From NCBI GenBank assembly GCA_965221935.1, contig CBDCSZ010000042.1, positions 10,738-74,737 of the forward strand: 64,000 nucleotides of DNA, read 5' to 3'. The first letter of the stretch is position 1. The number at the start of each line of letters is the position of its first letter. The stretch is from JAPOXR01 sp965221935 (GTDB lineage Bacteria > Pseudomonadota > Alphaproteobacteria > Rhodobacterales > Rhodobacteraceae). Below the pieces are notes generated by a model. The model was not told the origin of the DNA. It saw only the letters and a list, made by a program, of their open reading frames with translations, and searched no databases. Below are positions 34,717 to 43,909 of this stretch, piece after piece. The position numbers and the translations under genes were made by a program.

Positions 34717-35787
34717 TCAGCCGGCGGCAGATTCTTGCTCAAGAGCCTTCGCCTTGCTCTGGTCCGTCTCAAACCCGTGAAAGGCGCGGATTTTGCCTTC
34801 AATTTCGTCAGCGATCGGTTGATTTTGGTCGAGGAAGGCAATTGCATTCATCCGGCCCTGGCCAATCCGTTCGTCGCCATAGGAATACCACGAACCCGAT
34901 TTCTCGACGATTCCGGCTTTGATGCCGAGGTCGATCAATTCACCGGATTTGGAAATCCCCGAACCGTAAAGAATGTCGAATTCCGCCAACTTGAACGGAG
35001 GGGCCATCTTGTTCTTCACAATCTTGACCCGTGTGGTGTTTCCAATGACTTCGTCGCGGTTCTTGATTGCGCCGATGCGGCGAATATCCAGCCGCACGGA
35101 CGAATAGAACTTCAGAGCATTGCCGCCGGTCGTGGTTTCCGGCGATCCAAACATCACGCCGATCTTCATACGGATTTGGTTGATAAACAGCACCATGCAA
35201 TTGGAACGGCTGATCGATCCCGTGAGTTTCCGCATGGCCTGGCTCATAAGGCGGGCTTGGGTGCCGACCTGGGAGTCTCCCATTTCACCTTCGAGTTCGG
35301 ACTTCGGTGTCAATGCGGCCACTGAGTCGACAACGATGAGCGAAACGGCGCCGGACCGCACCAGCGTATCGGTGATCTCAAGGGCCTGTTCGCCTGTGTC
35401 GGGCTGGGAGATCAAAAGCTCATCCAGGTCGATGCCGAGTTTTTTGGCATAACCGGGGTCCAGCGCGTGTTCGGCATCGACGAATGCACAGATGCCGCCG
35501 GAGTTTTGCTCTTCGGCGACGACGTGCAGCGCCAATGTCGTTTTTCCAGATGATTCCGGTCCGTAAACTTCGACAACGCGTCCCTTTGGCAGTCCGCCGA
35601 TCCCCAGCGCAATATCAAGCCCGAGGGAGCCCGTTGAGACCGAAGCAATATCCCACACCGCCCCTTCCTGGCCAAGCCGCATAATCGAGCCCTTGCCAAA
35701 ATTGCGTTCGATTTGCCCAAGTGCCGATTCTAGGGCCTTCTTTTTGTCCATCTCCCGCCTCTCAAGATTTATGACTTTTGCAGCCAT
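34717..35787 (-). CDS. recA: Recombinase A
   Basis: RecA polymerises on single-stranded DNA to drive homologous recombination and LexA self-cleavage. The 356-residue product carries Walker A GPESSGKTTLALH, VDAEHALDPGYAKKLG, the L2 loop GSPETTTGGNALKFY and a C-terminal acidic tail. I chose the ATG at 35787 with GGGAG upstream. The longer open frame to 35913 passes through the SOS boxes and is not coding. Two LexA-type sites lie 52-98 bp before the start. The mobile island begins about 57 bp beyond its stop. Confidence 0.97.
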   Translation of the reverse strand: MAAKVINLERREMDKKKALESALGQIERNFGKGSIMRLGQEGAVWDIASVSTGSLGLDIALGIGGLPKGRVVEVYGPESSGKTTLALHVVAEEQNSGGICAFVDAEHALDPGYAKKLGIDLDELLISQPDTGEQALEITDTLVRSGAVSLIVVDSVAALTPKSELEGEMGDSQVGTQARLMSQAMRKLTGSISRSNCMVLFINQIRMKIGVMFGSPETTTGGNALKFYSSVRLDIRRIGAIKNRDEVIGNTTRVKIVKNKMAPPFKLAEFDILYGSGISKSGELIDLGIKAGIVEKSGSWYSYGDERIGQGRMNAIAFLDQNQPIADEIEGKIRAFHGFETDQSKAKALEQESAAG

Positions 35788-36093
35788 TGCCAGTCTCCCT
35801 TTATATGTTGCGCGTCGCGAAATTGACAGCGGCACTGTGTTCAAATTATGTTCGAGGAATACACATATAAGAACAAAAAACGAACAATACAAGGGAAAAT
35901 TTTCGGTTGACACTGTTTTTCAAAAAATAATGTAACAACAATGTGTTGCAAGTGATTTGACGACAAATTTCTTGGCCTGGCACTTGTCCTGATGAATTGC
36001 CGAGTGAAACTTTGTGAGATCAAACGCGAATCATCTGCGCACACCTTCGTGATTGCGCCGGAACGTTTCGTTTCCGATATGCTCTGGCTTCTG
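35788..36093. other. Intergenic region upstream of recA
   Basis: An AT-rich 306-bp region between recA and the metallo-beta-lactamase-fold gene, both on the minus strand. It contains two SOS boxes and presumably the recA promoter. No coding sequence is supported here. Confidence 0.7.
35839..35885 (-). promoter_or_regulatory. Two alphaproteobacterial SOS (LexA) boxes
   Basis: GTTC-N7-GTTC lies at 35839-35853 and GAAC-N7-GAAC at 35871-35885. Both match the direct-repeat LexA site known from alphaproteobacteria. On the recA strand they lie about 52 and 84 bp before the ATG. Two perfect sites imply tight damage-inducible control of recA. Confidence 0.85.
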
Positions 36094-36927
36094 TCACACA
36101 GCTGTCAGCCGGAAACCGCTGTCTGTCTTTTCGAGATGACCGACCTGGCAGTTAAGAAAATGCGAGCCTGTGCACAGCATTCGGTCGGTCGCAATCATGT
36201 CGAACACTTTCCAGCGGACTGATTCCGCGGTTGTCCGGTCAAGGTTAAATCCGGTCGAAAGACCGGGGTTGGCGAGCTGCAGGACCGGCGCCTGAACGAC
36301 GTCAGCGGTGTGAATAAACTGCTGGCCGCCGGAGTCGAGACGTATGCCAACATGGCCGGGCGTGTGTCCTGGCAGGTCGGCAAAGGTCAGTCCCGGAGCG
36401 AATTCACGGTCTGCCCCGACGGTCCGCACCCTGCCCGCGTAGCTTTCCAAAACCGCTGCTGCGATTCCCCGCCACTCTCTGGCGGTGTCATCGGCATTGA
36501 CGAAGTTGGAATCATTGGTCCAGAAATTGTGCTCAGTCTCTGAAATCACCATTTCCGCGTTCGGAAACACGGCCGCGCCTTCGACAGATATCGTGCCGCC
36601 AATATGGTCGGGGTGCAAATGCGTGATCGCCAGAATCCTGACATCTTCGGGACGCAGCCCGGCCTCCGCCATGGCTTCCGGCATGTTGCCGGCTCCAGGT
36701 CCGAAGAAGTCGCGGGCGCCGGCATCGACCAACACGCACCGATCGGCCAAGCGGAAAAGCAATGCATTGAAATTGGTCTCTATCGACGGCACGCCAGCGG
36801 CTTCAAGCATTCCGTCGAGCTGCTCATCCGCGACGCCCGGAAACACCTCGTAGTCGAACTCCAATCCTCCGTCTTTCAGCACGACAACTTCATAGTCGCC
36901 GATCTGATGGCTGGCGGTCCTGGTCAT
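36094..36927 (-). CDS. Metallo-beta-lactamase-fold hydrolase
   Basis: A 277-residue MBL-fold protein. The zinc motif is THLHPDHIGG near residue 105, with a further HTPGHVGI and a HTADV segment downstream. The subgroup resembles lactonase-like and other small-molecule hydrolases; the substrate is not apparent. I chose the ATG at 36927 over the longer frame. It is one of a minus-strand run with rlmE upstream (71 bp) and recA downstream. Confidence 0.85.
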   Translation of the reverse strand: MTRTASHQIGDYEVVVLKDGGLEFDYEVFPGVADEQLDGMLEAAGVPSIETNFNALLFRLADRCVLVDAGARDFFGPGAGNMPEAMAEAGLRPEDVRILAITHLHPDHIGGTISVEGAAVFPNAEMVISETEHNFWTNDSNFVNADDTAREWRGIAAAVLESYAGRVRTVGADREFAPGLTFADLPGHTPGHVGIRLDSGGQQFIHTADVVQAPVLQLANPGLSTGFNLDRTTAESVRWKVFDMIATDRMLCTGSHFLNCQVGHLEKTDSGFRLTAV

Positions 36928-36998
36928 TGCAATCTCACCTGTTTGGCGTTTCGCCCGCCTTGACTGCGCACCTCTGCGTGCATGCGGCGGCTCCCGGG

Positions 36999-37673
36999 TC
37001 AAACGCGGTGGCCCATAGCAACAACATATCGTTCGGAGCTGTCGCTGCGGCTTGCTGGAGGTTTCACATTGCGGACAGTGTGAAATCGAATTTTGAGATC
37101 GTGTTGTAGCCCCGCTTCGGCGCCGCCGGCAAGAACCTTGGCCACCAGCACGCCGCCCTCAGCCAAAACCTCGAAAGCGAACGAAGCTGCGGCCTCGGCG
37201 AGAGCCACTGTTCGCAGGTGATCGGTCTTTTTGTGACCCACGGCCGGCGCCGCCATATCGGAAAGCACCACATCCACCGGTCCGCCAAGAATTGCCCTAG
37301 CGGTTTCCGGGGCCTCGGAGTCCAAAAAATCAAGCACGTGCAATTCCGCCCCGGCGATTTCCTCAGTTTCCTTCAGGTCAATTCCCACGACGCGGCCGAC
37401 AGGCGCCGCCCGGCGCTCTTGCAGCGCATTGACCCGCCGCACCGCCACCTGACACCATCCCCCGGGCGAGCAGCCAAGATCCAGAACGCGGTGTCCGGGC
37501 TTCAGGAAACCGAATTTATCGTCAATCTCAATGAGTTTGTATGCCGCCCTGCCCCGCCAGCCCTCGTCGCGGGCGCGTTTCACATACGGGTCATTCAATT
37601 GCCGTTCCAGCCACCGCGTCGATCCGGTCGATCGGCCTTTGGCTGTTTTCACCCGCACCTTCAACTCCCGCAT
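36999..37673 (-). CDS. rlmE: 23S rRNA (uridine-2'-O-)-methyltransferase RlmE
   Basis: RlmE (FtsJ/RrmJ) methylates U2552 of 23S rRNA in the large subunit. The AdoMet motif is VLDLGCSPGGWCQVA, with SDMAAPAVGHKKTDH and LVAKVLAGGAE forming the catalytic K-D-K-E region. The N-terminal TGSTRWLERQLNDPYVKRAR is typical. The 224-residue form starts at the ATG at 37673; a TTG at 37787 would add an unlikely extension. Confidence 0.93.
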   Translation of the reverse strand: MRELKVRVKTAKGRSTGSTRWLERQLNDPYVKRARDEGWRGRAAYKLIEIDDKFGFLKPGHRVLDLGCSPGGWCQVAVRRVNALQERRAAPVGRVVGIDLKETEEIAGAELHVLDFLDSEAPETARAILGGPVDVVLSDMAAPAVGHKKTDHLRTVALAEAAASFAFEVLAEGGVLVAKVLAGGAEAGLQHDLKIRFHTVRNVKPPASRSDSSERYVVAMGHRV

Positions 37674-37879
37674 TCCGCGGCCGGAACTGCGTTGTCTGCT
37701 CAAATTTTTCACTCTGTGATGCGCGCCCGCAGGGTTCCGCTGGAGCCATAGTCTGGCCAAGCAAACCATGCCCACGGTAATATTCAATGAATTTCATTGC
37801 AACTGATTTCATTTTTCATTCTCATTTGACGCGGCAAAACTATAGAAGGCGCCGGATTCGCAGTGGGAGCGCGGCGGCC

Positions 37880-38176
37880 ATGCCTGATGTGACAATTGTT
37901 TATTGGCGCGACATTCCGGCCCAGGTCATTGTCGGCAAAGGGCGGAGCGCGGCGAAAGTCCAGCTGCCTGAGCGATTCGAACACGCCATTGACCGCTGTG
38001 CCATGCGGGTCGGAGCGCGTGACACCGACGCTTATTTGCGGGAATGGCGCAAGTCCGAGCCGCGCCCGGCGGCCGGCGAGGCTGAAGAGATTGCCAGCCG
38101 GGAAGCGAATCGCCTCGACCGGGAATTTGACCGCGGCCGGCTAAAGGTCCTGATCGACAATGGCGGCTGGGGCTGA
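37880..38176 (+). CDS. Virulence-factor-family protein of the C1/corrinoid cluster
   Basis: A 98-residue protein of the family labelled virulence factor in databases. It opens DVTIVYWRDIPAQVIVGKG and contains RCAMRVGARDTDAYLREWR. Despite the name, its usual partners are methylenetetrahydrofolate reductase and corrinoid methyl-transfer genes, as here. It overlaps the next gene by 17 bp. A role in C1 metabolism is inferred from that association; the molecular function is unknown. Confidence 0.8.
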   Translation: MPDVTIVYWRDIPAQVIVGKGRSAAKVQLPERFEHAIDRCAMRVGARDTDAYLREWRKSEPRPAAGEAEEIASREANRLDREFDRGRLKVLIDNGGWG

Positions 38177-39122
38177 GCTTGATGCCGATGGTCCCGAGCC
38201 AGGATTGACCGCACTGAAAGAGGCAGTTCCGATGGGTCTTGCGGCAAAATCTGACACCGACGGCCTGGCAGGATTCGTGCAGGGCTTTTCGTTGGAGGTC
38301 ATGCCCCGAACCGCCGAGAAAATCGCCGATTTCAGGGACATTCTGCCGCCCGGCACGAGAGTCTACATCGCACATATCGAAGGCACGGCGGCAGACCGGA
38401 TGGTGGACGCCGCAAGACGGGTCGCAGGCGAAGGTTTTCCTGTGTTGCCGCATTTCACCGCAAGAGCGATCCGAAACCGGAAAGAGCTTTCGCAGCTCAT
38501 TGACGGATATCAGAGTGAGGCGGGTGTGCGCCAAGCCTTGGTGCTGGCCGGCGGAATCGCAAAACCGGTTGGAGAATTCCACTCTGCAATGCAGCTCTTG
38601 AACACCGGGCTGTTTGACAAGGCCGGTTTCACGGATCTGCATGTGGCGGGCCATCCGGAAGGAAACAAGGATATTGATCCCGATGGCGGTTTCGCCGCCA
38701 CAGACGCGGCCCTGAAAGATAAACAGGCTTTTTCACACAACACCGATGCGAGGATGGCGCTGGCGACACAGTTTGTTTTTGATGCCGCCCCGGTTATATC
38801 CTGGTCGGAGCGGATTGCCGCCGCCGGCATCGCGCTTCCGATATATGTCGGGGTCGCGGGCCCCGCCAAGATTCAGACTCTGATCAAGTTCGCGCTGGCG
38901 TGTGGGGTTGGCCCCTCGCTGCGCATGCTTCAGCGCCGGGCGACCGATTTCAACAAGATGCTGCAGCCGATCGAACCGACGGGAATTGTGCGTGAACTGG
39001 CTCGCTACAAATCGCGCCACAAAGGGTCGAAAATCTCCGGCGTGCACGTGTTCCCGCTCGGAGGCATCCGCGCCGGCGCGGAATGGGGGCGAAGTCATGC
39101 GGCCGCGCTGCCGGCGAGATAG
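38160..39122 (+). CDS. Methylenetetrahydrofolate reductase-like protein
   Basis: A 320-residue TIM-barrel protein of the MetF family. FSLEVMPRTAEKI near residue 45 corresponds to the N-terminal FEFFPP region, with GGIAKPVGEF and VAGHPEGNKDID downstream. MetF interconverts methylene- and methyl-tetrahydrofolate using FAD. The first start at 38160 overlaps the upstream gene; an ATG 24 codons later is also possible. It is followed after 18 bp by a methyl-THF methyltransferase, so the pair would move methyl groups between folate and a corrinoid. Confidence 0.85.
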   Translation: MAAGAELDADGPEPGLTALKEAVPMGLAAKSDTDGLAGFVQGFSLEVMPRTAEKIADFRDILPPGTRVYIAHIEGTAADRMVDAARRVAGEGFPVLPHFTARAIRNRKELSQLIDGYQSEAGVRQALVLAGGIAKPVGEFHSAMQLLNTGLFDKAGFTDLHVAGHPEGNKDIDPDGGFAATDAALKDKQAFSHNTDARMALATQFVFDAAPVISWSERIAAAGIALPIYVGVAGPAKIQTLIKFALACGVGPSLRMLQRRATDFNKMLQPIEPTGIVRELARYKSRHKGSKISGVHVFPLGGIRAGAEWGRSHAAALPAR

Positions 39123-39140
39123 TTCGAAGGAGCACGGTCC

Positions 39141-40064
39141 ATGACCCGAACCATCGTCGAATCCAAGAGCAAGACCGCTGTGATTGGCTTTGATGAACCG
39201 TTCTGTGTCATTGGCGAACGTATCAATCCGACCGGCCGCAAGACGCTGGCGACGGAACTTGAGGCGGAAAAATTCGACACTGTTGTCAAAGACGCCCTGC
39301 AGCAGGTCGAGTGCGGCGCCGCAATGCTCGATGTCAATGCCGGCGTCGTTTACAATTCCAACCCGAATCCGAATGAAACTGAACCGATACTCATGACCCG
39401 GCTCATCAAACTGGTGCAGGCGACGGTGGACGTGCCGCTCTGTATCGACAGTTCGGTTCCCGGGGCGCTGGAAGCCGGATTGGAAGCCTGCGAGGGACGG
39501 CCGCTGCTGAATTCGGTCACCGGCGAGGAAGAGCGGCTCGCGACGATTTTGCCGCTAGTGAAGAAATTCGCCGTTCCGGTGGTCGCAATTTCAAATGACG
39601 ACGCAGGGATCTCCGAGGATCCCAACGTGCGGTTCGATGTGGCCCGCAAAATCGTTGAAAGAGCCGCCGACCACGGGATACCGGCGCACGATATCGTGGT
39701 CGATCCGCTGGTGATGCCTGTCGGCGCGATGGCGACTGCCGGAAGACAGGTTTTTGCGCTGGTGCGGCGGCTCCGAGAAGAGCTGGATGTCAACTCGACC
39801 TGCGGCGCTTCAAACATCTCCTTCGGACTTCCTGAGCGGCATGCCATCAATTCGGCGTTTCTGCCCATGGCTATTGCGGCCGGCATGACCTCAGCGATCA
39901 TGAATCCTGTGCGCCCGCAGGAAATGGCGGCCATTCGCGCCGCCAATCTTCTCATGGATCACGACCCGCACGGTTCGGTGTGGATCCGGCACCACAAACC
40001 GCGGGTCGAACAGCGCCAGGATCTGCAGCAGCGGCGCGCACGCGGCCGCCGCCGGCGCCAATAG
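39141..40064 (+). CDS. Methyltetrahydrofolate-corrinoid methyltransferase (pterin-binding)
   Basis: A 307-residue pterin-binding TIM-barrel of the DHPS/MetH-type superfamily. It contains VIGERINPTGRK at the N-terminus, MLDVNAGVVYNSNPN, LCIDSSVPGALEAGL and CGASNISFGLPERH, all typical of MTHF:corrinoid methyltransferases. The ATG at 39141 follows GAAGGAG. It would transfer a methyl group between a Co(I) corrinoid protein and tetrahydrofolate. No corrinoid-binding protein is encoded nearby. Confidence 0.9.
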   Translation: MTRTIVESKSKTAVIGFDEPFCVIGERINPTGRKTLATELEAEKFDTVVKDALQQVECGAAMLDVNAGVVYNSNPNPNETEPILMTRLIKLVQATVDVPLCIDSSVPGALEAGLEACEGRPLLNSVTGEEERLATILPLVKKFAVPVVAISNDDAGISEDPNVRFDVARKIVERAADHGIPAHDIVVDPLVMPVGAMATAGRQVFALVRRLREELDVNSTCGASNISFGLPERHAINSAFLPMAIAAGMTSAIMNPVRPQEMAAIRAANLLMDHDPHGSVWIRHHKPRVEQRQDLQQRRARGRRRRQ

Positions 40065-40085
40065 AAGGAGCCTGACTGTCGCAGC

Positions 40086-42122
40086 ATGCCTGAACGGGAA
40101 CCACTTGCGGTTTTTACGCCCTCGGGAAAACGGGGGCGATTTCCTGTCGGCACACCCGTTCTGCAGGCGGCCCGGCAGCTTGGCGTCGACCTCGACAGCG
40201 TTTGTGGCGGGCGCGGCATCTGTTCGCGCTGCCAGGTCGCGCCGTCATTCGGTTCATTCCCGAAACACGGGATAAACTGCGATCCCGGTTCCCTGTCGCC
40301 GTGGAACGCGGTGGAAGAGCGCTATGACCGCATACGGGGACTGACAACCGGTCGCAGGCTGGGTTGCCAGGCGCAGATCGCCGGCGACGTTGTCATCGAC
40401 GTCCCGGTCGAATCGCAGGTTCACAAACAGGTCATTCGCAAATCCGCAGACGAGCGGCCGGTTGACATGGATCCGGCGGTCCGGCTGCACTACATCGAAG
40501 TTGCGGAACCGGACATGCACGAACCGTCCGGCGATCTCGAAAGGGTGCGCGATGCGCTGCGGTCGCAGTGGAATATCGCCGATGCCGCCATAGATGTTTC
40601 CATTCTCCGGACAATGCAGCCCGTTCTCCGCAAGGGAAACTGGACGGCGACCGTGGCGGTGCATAACGGCGGAGGCGGTCTGCCGAGGATCATCGGCATG
40701 TGGCCCGGCTATTTCGAAAAGGAGATATTCGGGCTGGCTGTCGATCTTGGCTCGACAACAATCGCGGCCCATTTGTGCAGCTTGAATGACGGCAGGGTCG
40801 CGGGCTCGTCGGGAACCATGAATCCGCAGATCCGTTTTGGCGAGGATTTGATGAGCCGCGTTTCATACGCGATGCTCAATGCCGGCGGCAGCGGAGAAAT
40901 GACCCGGACAGTCCGTGACGCGCTGAACTCATTGTTTTCCGAAATCGCCGCCGATGCCGCTGTCGGGCCAGAGCAGATTCTGGAGGTGGTTTTCGTCTGC
41001 AACCCGGTCATGCATCATCTGCTGCTCGGCATTGACCCGGTTGAGCTTGGCCAGGCGCCGTTTGCGCTGGCGACAGCGGATTCGGTTGCCGCCGATGCCC
41101 GCTCGCTGGATATCTCAGCGATTCCAGAGGCCGCGCAGATTTACATTCTTCCCTGCATTGCGGGGCATGTCGGAGCCGACTGCGCATCCGTTATCCTCTC
41201 GGAACAGCCGCACAAATCGGATGAACGGCTGCTGGTTGTGGATGTCGGTACCAACGCCGAGATCGTGTTCGGAGACAAGACGCGGGTTCTGGCATGCTCT
41301 TCGCCGACGGGCCCGGCCTTCGAAGGCGCGCAAATCAGTTCCGGGCAGCGCGCCGCTCCGGGCGCGATTGAGCGGGTTGCCATCGATCCCGAGACAAAGG
41401 AGCCAAAGTTCAAGATCGTCGGCTGCGACCTGTGGTCTGACCGTCCGGAGTTTGCGGCGGCGGCCGGGGTCACCGGAATCTGCGGTTCAGGCATTATCGA
41501 AGCGATCGCCGAGATGCGGATTTGCGGCTTGGTGGATGCGTCAGGACTGATCGGCTCGCCGGATCAGACCGGCACTGACCGAATGGTTAAGGACGGCCGC
41601 ACTTTTTCTTACCTGCTTTATCAAGGCGAAGCCGGGGACGAACCCAGGATTCTCATCACGCAGGGAGACATTCGCGCGGTTCAGCTGGCAAAGTCCGCGC
41701 TCTACGCCGGAGCCCGTCTCCTGATGGACGAGTACGGCGCCGATTCCGTAGACCGGATTGTGCTTGCAGGCGCATTTGGCTCCCATATTTCGACGCGCCA
41801 TGCGATGGTTCTCGGCATGATCCCCGACTGCCGCCTCGACCGGGTCAGTTCAGCGGGCAATGCCGCCGGAACCGGCGCCCGCATGGCGTTATGCAGTGTG
41901 GCGGCGCGGCGCGACATTGAAGACGTGGTCAAAAGCATCGAAAAAATCGAAACCGCTGTTGAGCCAAAGTTTCAGGAGCACTTCGTAAATGCCAACGCAT
42001 TGCCACACGCGACCGACCCGTTCCCTGAGCTTTCCAGGACGGTGACGCTGGGGAACCGGCTGTTCAATAAATCCGGCGGCGATGCGTCCAAGCCGGGGGC
42101 GCGGCGGCGGCGGCGAAGATAG
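40086..42122 (+). CDS. Reductive activator of corrinoid enzymes (RACE-type ASKHA ATPase)
   Basis: A 678-residue protein. The N-terminal plant-type [2Fe-2S] domain has Cys40, Cys46, Cys49 and Cys94 (CGGRGICSRC then RLGCQAQ). A middle domain follows, then an ASKHA ATPase-like core: GLAVDLGSTTIAAHL, VVDVGTNAEIVFG, GICGSGIIEAIAEM and LAGAFGSHIS. Such proteins reduce inactive Co(II) corrinoids to Co(I) at the cost of ATP. It lies 21 bp after the methyltransferase gene and completes the C1 module. The partner corrinoid protein is not in the window. Confidence 0.88.
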   Translation: MPEREPLAVFTPSGKRGRFPVGTPVLQAARQLGVDLDSVCGGRGICSRCQVAPSFGSFPKHGINCDPGSLSPWNAVEERYDRIRGLTTGRRLGCQAQIAGDVVIDVPVESQVHKQVIRKSADERPVDMDPAVRLHYIEVAEPDMHEPSGDLERVRDALRSQWNIADAAIDVSILRTMQPVLRKGNWTATVAVHNGGGGLPRIIGMWPGYFEKEIFGLAVDLGSTTIAAHLCSLNDGRVAGSSGTMNPQIRFGEDLMSRVSYAMLNAGGSGEMTRTVRDALNSLFSEIAADAAVGPEQILEVVFVCNPVMHHLLLGIDPVELGQAPFALATADSVAADARSLDISAIPEAAQIYILPCIAGHVGADCASVILSEQPHKSDERLLVVDVGTNAEIVFGDKTRVLACSSPTGPAFEGAQISSGQRAAPGAIERVAIDPETKEPKFKIVGCDLWSDRPEFAAAAGVTGICGSGIIEAIAEMRICGLVDASGLIGSPDQTGTDRMVKDGRTFSYLLYQGEAGDEPRILITQGDIRAVQLAKSALYAGARLLMDEYGADSVDRIVLAGAFGSHISTRHAMVLGMIPDCRLDRVSSAGNAAGTGARMALCSVAARRDIEDVVKSIEKIETAVEPKFQEHFVNANALPHATDPFPELSRTVTLGNRLFNKSGGDASKPGARRRRRR

Positions 42123-42219
42123 ACGCAGGGTGCTTCGCGCGGCCCGTTCAATCTGATTCTGAATCTGGCGCTGCCGGCCGCTTGACGACCCGAGTGGAAG
42201 GTGACAGATTGCCCCCAGA

Positions 42220-42294
42220 GCGGGTGTAGTTCAGAGGCAGAACGTCAGCTTCCCATGCTGAATGTCATCGGTTCGATTCCGATCACCCGCTCCA
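42220..42294 (+). tRNA. tRNA-Gly(CCC)
   Basis: A 75-nt tRNA with acceptor GCGGGTG paired with CACCCGC, anticodon loop TTCCCAT (anticodon CCC), T-arm CGGTTCGATTCCG and encoded CCA. It decodes GGG. It lies between the corrinoid activator gene and the convergent pgi. Confidence 0.96.
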
Positions 42295-42310
42295 AATTTC
42301 CTGCCTCCGA

Positions 42311-43903
42311 TCATTCCGCGCCGCGGGCCGTGCGGACAAATCCCAGCAACAATTCTGTGGAGCTGTTGCCGCTGGCTGGACCGTCGCCGCCGGCGACGCG
42401 GGGCAGCAGCCGTTCCGCCATCTCTTTGCCGAGTTCGACCCCCCATTGATCGAAACTGTTGATATCGAGAATCGCGCCCTCGACGAACACGCTGTGTTCA
42501 TAGAGGGCAATGATCTGACCGAGTACGAATGGTGTGAGCTTCGGATAAATCAGCGTCGACGACGGCCGGTTGCCTGGGAAGCGGCGATGAGCGTCCGCCG
42601 GGCCGGTGCGATCCGTTTCCGGTGCGCCGCGTCCCCGCATCAAGGCTTCGGACTGCGCCAGGCAGTTGGCGACGAGGAGATCGTGATGGCGCGAATACGC
42701 CGGATCGTGACCCTCCGCGGCAACCAGGAATTCGCACGGAACGATCTGATTGCCTTGATGAAGCGCCTGAAAGAACGCGTGCTGGCCGTTGGTTCCCGGC
42801 TCGCCCCAAACGACGGCGGCGGAGGAGTGTTGCAGCTTCTCCCCGCAGCGTGTGACCGATTTTCCGTTCGATTCCATCGCCAGCTGCTGGAGATAGGCCG
42901 GCAGGCGCCTCAGCTTGTGGTCGTATGGCAGCACCGCCCGGGTCGGGAGGCCGCAGACCTGATTGTGCCAAATGCCGATCAGCCCGTGCACGATCGGCAG
43001 GTTCAACGCTGGCGGCGCCTGCGCGAAATGCCGGTCCATGCTGTGGCCGCCTGCCAGAACATCGCGGAAGCCGCCGCCGCTGATGCGGACCATGAGAGCC
43101 AGCCCGACAGGTCCCCAGAGCGAATATCTCCCGCCGACCCAGGCGCCAAAGCCAAACACACGGTCGCGGCGAAGGCCGAATGCCACGCATTCCCCTGGCT
43201 TGGACGACACAGCGGCAAACTGAGCTTCGGGCGAATCGCCGCCGGCGCCCGTTGCCAGCCACTGGCGGACCGTTCGCGCGTTGGTCATCGTTTCAATGGT
43301 TGTGAATGTTTTCGATGCGACAATGACCAGTGTTGTGCGCGGGTTAAGCGCGGCAAGCATTTCAGCCGCCTGCGCGCCATCGACATTGGAAAGGAAGTGC
43401 GGCGCCGGTCCGTCGCCATAGGGGAAGAGGGCATCGCTCGCCATTGCAGGCCCGAGATCCGATCCCCCGATGCCGATATGTAAAACGTCGGTGAATTTTT
43501 CGCCGTTTGCCGCGCACTGCCTGCCGCTGCGGACGTCATCGGCAAGCCTCTCCATGCGCTCAAGCGTGGAATGGATCTCCGGCACGATGTCGGCGCCGCT
43601 GACAACGAGTGACATGTCACCGGGATTCCTAAGCGCCGTGTGCAGCGCCGCCCTTTGTTCGGTGTTGTTGACCAATTCGCCAGCGAACATGGAATCGCGC
43701 TGCGCGGTCACGCGGCGGGAATCGGCGAGTTCCAAAAGCGCGCGAAACGCCTTCTCATCGATGCGGGTCTTGGAATAGTCAAATAAGAGATCGCCGATGC
43801 GCAGCGAATACCGCGAAGCGCGCCCCGGGTCCTGTGCGAACAGGGCCGCAATTGAAGTGGATTTCAAGCGCTCACGGTGCCGCGCAAGCTTTTGCCAGGT
43901 CAT
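42311..43903 (-). CDS. pgi: Glucose-6-phosphate isomerase
   Basis: Pgi interconverts glucose 6-phosphate and fructose 6-phosphate. The 530-residue protein has FTDVLHIGIGGSDLGPAM, VIVASKTFTTIETM, GGRYSLWGPVGL and VVWGEPGTNGQHAFFQALHQG, the usual active-site blocks. It is downstream of pgl and zwf on the same strand. zwf-pgl-pgi together feed glucose 6-phosphate into the Entner-Doudoroff or pentose-phosphate route; edd and eda are not in the window. Confidence 0.96.
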   Translation of the reverse strand: MTWQKLARHRERLKSTSIAALFAQDPGRASRYSLRIGDLLFDYSKTRIDEKAFRALLELADSRRVTAQRDSMFAGELVNNTEQRAALHTALRNPGDMSLVVSGADIVPEIHSTLERMERLADDVRSGRQCAANGEKFTDVLHIGIGGSDLGPAMASDALFPYGDGPAPHFLSNVDGAQAAEMLAALNPRTTLVIVASKTFTTIETMTNARTVRQWLATGAGGDSPEAQFAAVSSKPGECVAFGLRRDRVFGFGAWVGGRYSLWGPVGLALMVRISGGGFRDVLAGGHSMDRHFAQAPPALNLPIVHGLIGIWHNQVCGLPTRAVLPYDHKLRRLPAYLQQLAMESNGKSVTRCGEKLQHSSAAVVWGEPGTNGQHAFFQALHQGNQIVPCEFLVAAEGHDPAYSRHHDLLVANCLAQSEALMRGRGAPETDRTGPADAHRRFPGNRPSSTLIYPKLTPFVLGQIIALYEHSVFVEGAILDINSFDQWGVELGKEMAERLLPRVAGGDGPASGNSSTELLLGFVRTARGAE

Positions 43904-43909
43904 CGGGGC

